A DNA stretch of 64,000 bases. It comes from Turritopsis dohrnii (lineage: Eukaryota; Cnidaria; Hydrozoa; Anthoathecata; Oceaniidae). A model generated the notes under the pieces. It was given only the letters and a program-made list of their open reading frames with translations. It was not told the DNA's origin and did not search any database. A program made the position numbers and the translations under genes. Below are positions 24,459-34,013 of this stretch, piece by piece. Within the stretch, counting starts at the first letter, position 1. Every line of letters starts with the position of its first letter. The stretch is from assembly GCA_027922465.2 (NCBI GenBank), contig BQMF02000219.1:248001-312000 (forward strand), written 5' to 3'.

Positions 24459-24924
24459 CAGTGGAACCTGCTTAAATCGGACACTTGCGGGACCAGAGAT
24501 TTTGTCCGCTTTAGAGGTGTCCACCTTGGAGAGAGTTTGCTTCTTTTGGCCAGAAACTCGGAAGAAATTCTACTCGTATCGTGAACCCATTAGGAGACAT
24601 GCCCATATTACCCTTTGCTATTGCCCAGTTAGGTAAAAATCATTCATTAAAATGAAATTTGGCCAGAAAATAAAAACATAATGAAAATATTGTAAATAGA
24701 TGTTTACAATAAGAAAAAGAAATAAAATACTGAATTTTGATGTTCTTGGCGAAATTTTTCGGTTTTATTTTAGGGGGAATTGTCATGCGGGACCTGGAAA
24801 AAATGTCCACTTTAGACTGTCCGCTTTGGAGAGAGGTTTCTTTATAAGGGTTTATTAAGGATTCGTCCGGGACAAAAATTTTTGGCCGTCTTAAGGAGGT
24901 GTCCACTTTTAGGAGGTTCCACTG
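24459..24924. mobile_element. Tigger-type MITE, ends CAGTGGAACCT
   Basis: Left CAGTGGAACCTGCTT and right GGAGGTTCCACTG are inverted ends. Inner parts of both arms repeat GTCCACTTT / GTCCGCTTT motifs. The left flank is TA, the right flank TT. The element is 466 bp with no transposase. CAGTGGAACC ends are typical of Tigger elements. Confidence 0.8.
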
Positions 24925-25239
24925 TTTAAAAAACAATCTGAAATGGAGTTCGCGAATTTTCCCAAAACCCTCGACCGCTGCTTCTGTATCCTAAATCATA
25001 TACATTTTAATGCTTTGAAAACCTAACTCGTCTCGTAACTTTGATCGTAATGCGAGACACTCTGGAACGCTTTTGAGTGGGTGCTGAGTAGTTCTGGGTT
25101 TCCTAAAAGACTGTCTTTGTCAAGATATTTAAAGTTTTTTCTGCTAATGTACTACACAAACGCATAGGTGAGAAAGGAGCAGTTTTCACCAGAACCAAAA
25201 GACTACAATATCACTGAGGTAATTCAATACTTAGATAGC

Positions 25240-25340
25240 AACCTCGAACCCAGGGTTTCTTGCCTTTTCGATATATCGTATATCGAAAAGGCAAGAAATA
25301 TCCGTATATCGAAAAGGCAAGAAACCCTGGGTTCGAGGTT
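25240..25340. repeat. Perfect 36 bp-arm hairpin with nested third copy
   Basis: Arms 25240-25275 and 25305-25340 are exact reverse complements (AACCTCGAACCCAGGGTTTC ... to ATATA). The 29 bp spacer carries a further partial copy of the right arm (TATCGAAAAGGCAAGAAA). Perfect arms in otherwise diverged DNA suggest a recent origin or a maintained structure. Confidence 0.9.
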
Positions 25341-27750
25341 GATTAGATAGGTGTTAATGTAATTCTATGGTTGCATCTAATATCTAACCGAAAAATCAAA
25401 ACTCTAAAAAGGGAAAGGAATTTCATTTCCCAGAATAGTCAGAGTTGCTTGTTAATACTTATATCTTATTGCCTTTAACTACTGCCCGCCAATTTGGACG
25501 TTTTGTAGAAAAGAGGTTAACAGCCTGATTGGGAAATGCCACTGCCAAGCATTACGCGCTATAAGGAACAACCGTGTAGTGGATTACAACCGTGCAATGT
25601 GGTGGATATTTATGCACGAAATTTGAAATTATTCGTAACTGAAACTGAAATTTATGAATCACTTCATAGTGTCCATAGTCAAAATTCTACATTGTTTTTA
25701 GAAACTATTTTGTCTTTGACAACGAGGGATTGGACACCGTCCATCTTTGTTAAATAGGTGTAAATTTTGTAAGGTTTCCAAACGCGTCTTCAACCTCTAT
25801 AGAACTAGGCTTTAGAACTGGTTCATCAAGCAACTTCCACAACGTTTTCAATTCTTCTGAAACCAAGCCTGGATTGATTTCCCGTAAAGCAGCAGATACG
25901 CTTCCAAATCTTTCAAAGGGTCGTCATAATCCTCCACAGCATCAACCTGGTCTTCAGTAGAAATCTTTGCATAATCGTTTAAATTGTGTGGACCAGTCAG
26001 TAGAATCTCTTACATCAGGTACATCGAAAGGCATCAAATCTTCAATTCATAAAAGTGTAAAATAACAAGATATGGATAATAGAATTGGAATTTAAAAAGC
26101 AAAAAAAAAAAAGCATGATAGGTTCAAGATCAAATAAGGCATGCAAAAGACTAACAAGACTTCAGTGCATTAAACCTATTTACACAAGATATTGCAACTT
26201 ACCTTAAAATATCTTTAGAGCAGTTTTTCACATGTCTCTTTATGGGTTTAATGTAAATGTATGAGTTTATGTAGTTGTCTACAAGACAGAAATGATACCA
26301 GGAAATAACAAAGAACAGCACAAAATGCAAGTTAACTGTTAAATGAAACTGTCATCACTACTCATACACATTATTAGTCAAAACATCAGAACAAAAACAA
26401 ATGTGCAGAAAAACTTATGGTTATCAGCAGAACTAGTAGTACAGGTTTTACACTGTGAATAATGCATTGTACCACTCTAAGAACAATCCTGTATGGAACA
26501 TTCACAATTTAACATGGGCTAACAGTAAGTGAAAGTAAAAATAAAAAAATGATCAAAATGGAGTAAATCATAAATCATCAGGTCTGTGACATTTGACATG
26601 ATAAGTCTGGTCAATTGAAATAGAAAGTTCTTATTGATTTCTCCAAGAGATAAATTGATATTGTTTCCTTCTGGCTGTGGATCTGCATTACAGCAGGCAT
26701 ATTTCCAAGCACTTTTAGCTACTACCGTTTTTTTTTTTTGAAGATTGAGTTTAAAAGCACTTTGCGGGGGTCCAGGGGAGGGAGCGATGTCTCCGTAAGC
26801 TCTGCGATTCTACCGTTTTCCATGATTTCAAACAGCTTTACAGTCACTCTAACTCTGTTTCTTTTTTCACAATATCAACGTATATAGTTGGGTAATTACT
26901 TTGCTCTTATTCTGCAGAACTCCTGTGAGAAGGATCTTCAATCTGAAAAATATAATATAGCTTTTCGAATTATAAAACAGTTCAACTAAAAACAGGTGTG
27001 TGTTTATGTTATGTGCATGTTTCATTCATTTATGTTACGTAATTTTCTTTTTCTTCCCAAGTTTTTTCGTCACCACTTAGAACTGTTGATTTAAAAATCA
27101 CAGCCAGAAGACCCATGGCACTCTAGAGTGGCTTAGAATCTCTTTAGGCCAAATGCTGTACGGACGATCCAAAGATGATGGATGAAATGGACTTTTCTCA
27201 TGTTTTTGCGGAACACAGAAGTTTAAAATTGATAGGATTGAGTTTCTATACTACTGTTTATGTTAGTAGAAAAGTGCTTGGCAATATGCCTGCAACAGCC
27301 TAAAGTTCATTTTACCCAAAAGATCAGCATATCAAAACAATGATATATATATATATATAATAAGTGCAACTGGCTTTTCATACTGTTTATTATTCAACAC
27401 AACCAATATGAGTAATATTTGACACTCATTAATCTATACAACAATAGAATCCTTTTCAGCTACAAAACATAATATATATATATAATCACTAGAATAAAAA
27501 TAATATTCCATTGCAAAATTTTTAAACAAGTGTCAGTTGCTAATTGGGTTACCATTTAAATTACTGGGACTATCACTATGTTCATTTGTATTAGCATTTC
27601 TTAAGTCTATATTTTGAAGGTAGATTAGCCTAAATTTGATGCTTTTTTTGTAAAAAACAAAACACTTTGAAATGTGCTGAAAACAGAAGATCATTCATTC
27701 TGTCTGTAAGATCATAATGCCTGTATACACACTTTTTTATATAACAACAA
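25341..27750. other. Intergenic stretch, no firm gene
   Basis: No spliced gene can be supported. Minus-strand pieces around 25965-26046 (PFDVPDVRDSTDW) and 25745-25915 (ALREINPGLVSEELKTLWKL) have protein-like composition but are out of frame with each other; they may be a decayed transposase tail. (AT)n tracts lie near 27343-27358 and 27473-27484. Confidence 0.35.
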
Positions 27751-27879
27751 TTTTATAAGAACACGAGCCTCAGATTTGGCCAAAAAAAATAAGAACAAAA
27801 TAAGAACAACCTGAGGTTCAAATCAATTATTAAGAACAGGCTAAGCCTTAATTTTCTTATGAAATAAGAACAATTCATG

Positions 27880-28154
27880 AAGAACAACTCATGATGGGAA
27901 TTGTCTTCAAGATGCAAGGACCAAGACTTTTTAATGCTCTTACCAACCCAGTTAAGAAATCTCACAGGATGTAAGAGAGATAAATTCAAGAAGGAGCTCG
28001 ACAAGTACCTGCTTAGAATTCCCGAAGAACCACTGATGCCTGGGTGGAGAGTAGAATCAAACAGCATAATTCATATAAAATATTACATTGATTGGACCTA
28101 CCAGGTTGGATGTGTAAAGTCTTTACAAGTATCAGAAGTAAGTAACACAACTCA
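27880..28154 (+). pseudogene. 3' tail of a LINE ORF2 with probable target duplication
   Basis: GPRLFNAL, then after one frameshift LPTQLRNLTGCKRDKFKKEL, then DKYLLRIPEEPLMPGW and RVESNSI. This is the conserved C-terminal end of many CR1/Jockey-type ORF2 proteins (FNxLP..LRNLTGC..FKxxLDKYL..IPDEP). The copy is only about 240 bp and so strongly 5' truncated. ACAACTCATGATGGGAATT at 27884-27902 recurs with one mismatch at 33813-33831 once the inserted transposon is discounted, which looks like the LINE's own target duplication. Confidence 0.7.
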
Positions 28155-28220
28155 GCTTACCGAAAGCTAGCCGTACCTAACAGCCGTACCTTAGCCGTAC
28201 CTTAGCCGTACTTAAGAAAA
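28155..28220. repeat. Left terminal inverted repeat, 66 bp
   Basis: Begins GCTTACCGAAAGCTAGCCGT and ends CTTAAGAAAA. It pairs with 33746-33811, with one mismatch (TTAG against TAAG). The first 13 bases can themselves fold (GCTT...AAGC). Confidence 0.95.
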
Positions 28221-28489
28221 TATGTCCATTTAGAATAGGAGAATGTATTTAAAGCAAAAAGATCAATAACAACTGCTGTAACAAAGTATTACTGAAATAC
28301 AACTACAGTTACTTAATCAACATCGCCACTAAAAAGACGAAAATTTCCATTTCAAAATTAAGTAATGATAGGTGATCTGCGGGGAAGAGCAGGTAAGGGA
28401 ATCCCCCGTGCAACATCTCAGATCCAGCTGTTCAATGTAAGTCTAAATATATACGATTATAAACTATTGCAATAAAGCTTCCTGACCAA

Positions 28490-28830
28490 ATTAAGTACGG
28501 CTGGCCAAAATAAGGTACGGCTGACCTCGAATCTGTTAGTGCAACTCGAAAATTAAGTACGGCTGGCCAAAATAAGGTACGGCTGGCCTCGGATTTGGTA
28601 CTGTGACTCGAAAATTAAGTACGGCTGGCCAAAATAAGGTACGGCTGACCTCGAATCTGTTAGTGCAACTCGAAAATTAAGTACGGCTAGCCAAAATAAG
28701 GTACGGCTGACCTCGAATCTGTTAGTGCAACTCGAAAATTAAGTACGGCTGGCCAAAATAAGGTACGGCTGACCTCGAATTTGGTACTGTTACTCGAAAA
28801 TTAAGTACGGCTGGCCAAAATAAGGTGACT
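28490..28830. repeat. Left subterminal array, about 6 units of ~62 bp
   Basis: Units read AATTAAGTACGGCTGGCC, AAAATAAGGTACGGCTGACC and TCGAAT..., the reverse complement of the right array. Two spacer variants occur, GTTAGTGCAACTCG and TGGTACTGTGACTCG. A stray half-unit lies at 29040. Confidence 0.92.
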
Positions 28831-29177
28831 GCTTGAATGTGAGAGTGAGAAACAATATATCAAGAACAAACAAGGTCTTTTCAGTTGCTTAAAAGAACAT
28901 ATGACAAATACAGTTTAGCAGTAATCTTTTCAAAAAATACTACTACTATACATTTGATCTTTACTAAAACAGGGGCGATTAGCTATTATCACAAACGATT
29001 GGAACCTATACTGTATGAGAATAAGAACAGCTGATAAAAGTAAGTACGGCTGGACAAAATATTGTTCAGGGGAACCGCAAGAGAAGTTAAGTTGTAGGAA
29101 TGTGTATGGCTGCGGAGAGTTTATTAAACTTACATTGAATATAACCAAATCTGTAAATTTCTTAATACGGTTATAAA

Positions 29178-32100
29178 TCAAAGGTCATGAATACCACTAT
29201 GTTCACTCCTTTCACTATCCTTGTCAGAGCTATCCTCGCTGTTAATTGCTTCTAACTGTTCCACCAAATCATCAAAAGATTTCCCTGATTTTAAGGAAAT
29301 GTAACGGAGTACACATAATTCCAAAAGAATGATATTCGCGTAATCGAATGTCGTAAATGGCGAACCAGAGATAACTGGGATATATACTGGCCAGTTGTGC
29401 TTAAAATCTGTCAGTGTCACTGTCAATCCGGCAGCCAAGCAATTCAAAAATGTCGTGGGAAGAAACTTGGTTAGAGCTTCTTTCTTTGACACAGCTAAAG
29501 CTGTTCTTGCCATGGATTTGCGATACAGTCGATTTCCGAGAATATTTTTTGTGCTTCTGCCGTAGATTTCAGCTGAGGTGTTTCCGCAACAATGAGCACG
29601 TATGAAGGAAGCCTCAGTGGAAATGAATTTTAAAACGTGTGATAGTAGTAATTCTGGAACTTCACACGACAGTTGACCTCTCATTTTTTTTACAACCATG
29701 TTGGTGTCTACTTCCTTAGCGAATAGCTGCCCGTCAGAGGCAACAAAACATTTTGAACACGGATAACGATCTAACCTAACCAAATCCAGGTACAGGTAAT
29801 GAGCATTTAAAGCTGCTGTTACATTATGCAGATAGGCTGTCACTCCATTTAATTTAATGGTAGAAACAAATTGTGTTACAAAGCGGAGTTGCCGAATCTT
29901 AGGTGGATATACCAAAAGACTGTTTCCATAAAGACTGAAAAGCACTTCACAACAGGCAGCAAGTGTTTCATCATATGGAGCATTTTCATTTCCAAATTTT
30001 CTCAATTTTATGATTGAAAATGTCACTGCCGAATATATGCCTGTCCTTTGCAAGTACAGAACGTTGGCGAAATGAAGAAGTTTTGTTGTACCTGAAATGA
30101 AAAGCAAAATTAGAAACCATAAATTTGCTCTGAACGAAAACATAAATTCAAAACTCACTTGAAGTAAGAAGCATCTCGCTTCCAACATTATATATTTTCT
30201 TTTCGTTTAGATCAATAACCGCAACTCCGTATGGAATGAAAAGAATCATAATGTCGGGCCTGAAGCTAGTTTTACCCTCCATAGCCGTCTTAGCCAGCAT
30301 AGATTCCAAACTTTGCTCGTCAAAATGTGTAGTTGAATCGAAGAATAATATACAGCAGCGTGAACCAAGATCAGAGAACATGCGATTCAGAACTATTGAA
30401 ATCATTTTCGGAGTAAACATTTTTCCATGCAAAACAGCTGACAAATTTTTCAGATGATCTTTTGAAAGCACGTCTGATGTTAAATCTTCAAGACACAACC
30501 ATAATGTGTCCACACATGTTTGTACTTCTTCTTCATCCATGTCATTACTTGCTTCATCATATAATTGAACAATACCATCTTCATGTTTTCCTAAAAATAT
30601 GATTGAGAAACGGTAACATTTCAGCACAAACCCCTAAAGATGTGACGTCATAGTTTTGGGATAGTTGTACATATGTTATCTTACCGATTTTTTTCATAAT
30701 TCCTTTTAATATGATCACATTGTTTCTAACAATTGGAATATCTCTTTCTTTACACTGCACACTTCCATCCATAGATAGTACATATCCCAAATCATTCTTA
30801 AACATGCAGACATCAGCACCAGAAAGTGATAACAATGGTTCATAACTGTGCATTGTTGACGTAGTTGGTTCCAAATGCAAAGGATACAACTGAGAAACGG
30901 CAATTGAAAAATCTCTGACGATTCCTTTGTTCATTACAATCATTAATGGTGGAAAGGACACTGGAAAGCAAATGATGTTCTTTATAGCTTTTCCACAACA
31001 TTTGAATTTTAAGCGGGGTTTCAGCGCTCGAATTCCGTTGAGCAAACCAATTTCAGATACTTCTTCGCAAACTAAATGCGAGCACAAACTACTTTTTCTG
31101 TAAATCGTTTTACATCCTGAGCACACTGCTTCTTCCATTACTTCAATGCTATGCATTGGTTCTGAATGAAACCCAAGAATCTTCAGAAGAGATTGTATCA
31201 AAATTGGACCATCAAACAAAATATTTTCTTGCATAACCCTTTCCAATGATAGTTGCCTTGACAAGATGTCCGTGATTTCAAATATGCAATCTTCAATGAA
31301 CGCTGCAGATGAAGACTCGAGCTGATTCCAAACAAAGTTCAACGCATCTTTTATTCTTAAAGAAGACTCGGATATAGAATTCAACCCCATCAATACAAAC
31401 ACTAGAGGTTTCCATATTTCCATTGAAAGAGTAACCTGCCTCTTGTTTTCATACACGTAAATGTATCCATCTTGAAGAATGGTTTCTTGATCCGGACTTT
31501 CAATAACCTTTTGATCGTCGATCTCTACCCATCCATTGTCATTCCGTAATGCGCAAGTGTAATGGCCGCTATCGCAGTATTCTCCTTTGTGCAAGATGAT
31601 GGCACGTAAGACATAGCTGGCATCTTTGTCTACTTGCATGTGTCTTGAAAATGACAATTCATGACATGGGCTGACCACAGCTCTATTTTTCACACCTTCA
31701 CACGCATATCTCTTCAGATTGAGAACAATGACGTTTGGAGTGTTTTTTATTTTTTTTGCGGTAGCAGACGAAGTTGAAGAATGGCAGGAATCACAAATTC
31801 TGTCATCTAAAAATTCGTCCTCAAAGTGTCTGTCTACAAGTGATGAGATGGTCAGCTCTTCACTGGTTTCTGGAAGTGACAAATACAAGCATCTGTCTTT
31901 ATTAATCGGTTTATTGTGATGTGAGTCGCATACCAGGCAGCAAACTGACTCTTCGCATTGAATCTCATATATTGTACTGCTTTCTTTTTCCTCTTCATTG
32001 CTATCCACAAACATTGATGCCACTAAATGAAACTCCCCTGCATCTTCGTGTTGCCCGACATGGAATTGTGTGGTATGCTTAAAGCATTCATTCAACACCT

Positions 32101-32239
32101 TTGACAGCTCCATTTCAGAAAGTGTCGCTTGAAGGAAAAATGAGTTTGTTTTGCAAAACGGCCTGTCTTTCCTTTTAGCAAATGTACAACCACAACGTTG
32201 TTCTGTATTACTGCAGCAGCGTATTTTTGTCAAATTCAT
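29178..32239 (-). CDS. USP-type deubiquitinase with Ulp1-like segment (transposon-borne)
   Basis: Minus-strand exons 30685-32239, 30159-30590 and 29178-30091 join in phase into 966 residues from an ATG at 32239. Residues 1-260 are a peptidase C19 (USP) domain: Cys box PFCKTNSFFLQ (Cys29), GQHEDAGEF (62-70), CxxC pairs at 101/104 and 149/152 (zinc finger of the fingers subdomain), VIVLNLKRY (170-178), and the His box SGHY (His226) followed by IDD (Asp241/242). The usual N-terminal GLxNxGNT part is abbreviated. Residues 261-518 are unrecognised, with further Cys pairs (VCSGCKTIY, FKCCGKAI). Exon 2 (about 519-662) resembles the Ulp1/C48 fold (GKMFTPKMISIVLN; DIMILFIPYGVAVIDLNEKK) but lacks the catalytic His-Trp. 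Exon 3 (663-966) is unrecognised, with an acidic C-terminus. A host regulator or transposition accessory role is possible; function unproven. Confidence 0.8.
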
Positions 32240-32356
32240 TTTATTGTTTTACTTGACTCTCTAGAACTTATCTATCCAAAAATCCACGGCTTTGCAGAGT
32301 GTTATAAAATCAGAACAAATAAGTTACGTATTCATTATTGATAACCTTATTTTTTC

Positions 32357-33516
32357 CAGCCGTACTTAATTTTCGAGTCACAGTACCAAATTCGAGGTCA
32401 GCCGTACCTTATTTTGGGCAGCCGTACTTAATTTTCGAGTTGCACTAACAGATTCGAGGTCAGCCGTACCTTATTTTGGGCAGCCGTACTTAATTTTCGA
32501 GTCACAGTACCAAATTCGAGGTCAGCCGTACCTTATTTTGGCTAGTCATACTTAATTTTCGAGTCACAGTACCAAATTCGAGGCCAGCCGTACCTTATTT
32601 TGGCTAGCCGTACTTAATTTTCGAGTTGCACTAACAGATTCGAGGTCAGCCGTACCTTATTTTGGCCAGCCGTACTTAATTTTCGAGTCACAGTACCAAA
32701 TTCGAGGTCAGCCGTACCTTATTTTGGGCAGCCGTACTTAATTTTCGAGTTGCACTAACAGATTCGAGGTCAGCCGTACCTTATTTTGGCCAGCCGTACT
32801 TAATTTTCGAGTCACAGTACCAAATTCGAGGTCAGCCGTACCTTATTTTGGGCAGCCGTACTTAATTTTCGAGTTGCACTAACAGATTCGAGGTCAGCCG
32901 TACCTTATTTTGGCCAGCCGTACTTAATTTTCGAGTTACAGTACCAAATTCGAGGTCAGCCGTACCTTATTTTGGCCAGCCGTACTTAATTTTCGAGTTG
33001 CACTAACAGATTCGAGGTCAGCCGTACCTTATTTTGGCCAGCCGTACTTAATTTTCGAGTCACAGTACCAAATTCGAGGTCAGCCGTACCTTATTTTGGG
33101 CAGCCGTACTTAATTTTCGAGTTGCACTAACAGATTCGAGGTCAGCCGTACCTTATTTTGGCCAGCCGTACTTAATTTTCGAGTCACAGTACCAAATTCG
33201 AGGTCAGCCGTACCTTATTTTGGCTAGTCATACTTAATTTTCGAGTCACAGTACCAAATTCGAGGCCAGCCGTACCTTATTTTGGCCAGCCGTACTTAAT
33301 TTTCGAGTCACAGTACCAAATTCGAGGCCAGCCGTACCTTATTTTGGCCAGCCGTACTTAATTTTCGAGTTGCACTAACAGATTCGAGGTCAGCCGTACC
33401 TTATTTTGGCCAGCCGTACTTAATTTTCGAGTCACAGTACCAAATTCGAGGTCAGCCGTACCTTATTTTGGCCAGCCGTACTTAATTTTCGAGTTGCACT
33501 AACAGATTCGAGGTCA
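32357..33516. repeat. Right subterminal array, about 19 units of ~61 bp
   Basis: Units read AGCCGTACTTAATTTTCGAG, then one of two spacers (TCACAGTACCAAATTCGAGG or TTGCACTAACAGATTCGAGG), then TCAGCCGTACCTTATTTTGG. The two spacer types mostly alternate. The array begins about 120 bp upstream of the peptidase ATG, so it also overlaps the likely promoter. Confidence 0.95.
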
Positions 33517-33745
33517 GATAATGAATCAATCAATATAGCTGAAATTCTACGAGGGAAAAGAGGATTCCCTGATAATCTCTACGATGGAGTATAGCTTTTA
33601 TCGCCTAAAATACTACTTATTGATTTAATTAGAAGTTGAACTTGGAATACGAAATAATGCTAATTTATTATTGTTATATCACTTCTCTAACTGTTTTGAA
33701 CTTGATTGAATTACTTTTTTCATACACAGCAGCTTAAATCGTTGG

Positions 33746-33811
33746 TTTTCTTAAGTACGGCTAAGGTACGGCTTAGGTACGGCTGTTAGGTACGGCTAGC
33801 TTTCGGTAAGC
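33746..33811. repeat. Right terminal inverted repeat, 66 bp
   Basis: The reverse complement of 28155-28220 except one position. It ends CTAGCTTTCGGTAAGC and is followed by the target duplication CACAACTCA (33812-33820). Confidence 0.95.
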
Positions 33812-34013
33812 CACAACTCATGATGCGAATTTTGTCACTGCCCAAATGCTTGATTTTTTTTTTCACCTTGCATATACATACTCATAATCTATTTTAATTT
33901 TATAGGAAGTTCCATAAGAACATAAGTACAAATCAGGATGAAAAAGGCTCAAAAAATAAGAACAGCCAGCCTCACCTCAGGTCAGATTTTACTCTGGTTC
34001 TTATAAAGAAAAG

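Larger units (their letters stand above)
28155..33811. mobile_element. 5.66 kb TIR transposon carrying a USP/Ulp1-like gene
   Basis: Ends 28155-28220 and 33746-33811 are 66 bp inverted repeats with a single mismatch, starting GCTTACCGAAAGC and containing four AGCCGTAC motifs. CACAACTCA flanks both sides exactly (28146-28154 and 33812-33820), a 9 bp target duplication. Inside each end are inverted arrays of a ~61 bp repeat (about 6 copies left, about 19 right) built from the same AGCCGTAC word. Between them lies one three-exon gene on the minus strand. A 9 bp duplication with long repeat-rich ends is most like Mutator-type (MULE) elements, some of which carry captured peptidase genes. That assignment is inference, because no transposase is recognised. 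The insertion is probably recent: TIRs and duplication are nearly intact. Confidence 0.9.
27752..34013. repeat. Imperfect outer inverted repeat with ATAAGAAC motifs
   Basis: The left flank TTATAAGAACACGAGCCTCA, with AATAAGAACAAAATAAGAAC behind it, and the right flank AAAAATAAGAACAGCCAGCC to GGTTCTTATAAA are inversely related, with CCTCAG/CTGAGG words in both arms. They probably are the ends of an older foldback or MITE-like element, or of a retroposon, into which later insertions went. The limits are uncertain. Confidence 0.4.

Noticed and set aside
25536..26050. Possible host exon or transposase tail between 25.5 and 26.05 kb
   Set aside because: Protein-like fragments exist on both strands but are short, mutually out of frame and match no family I can name with confidence.
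28490..33516. CRISPR-like spaced repeats
   Set aside because: The units are contiguous ~61 bp repeats with only two recurring spacer types, in an animal genome and inside transposon ends. There are no unique spacers and no cas genes.
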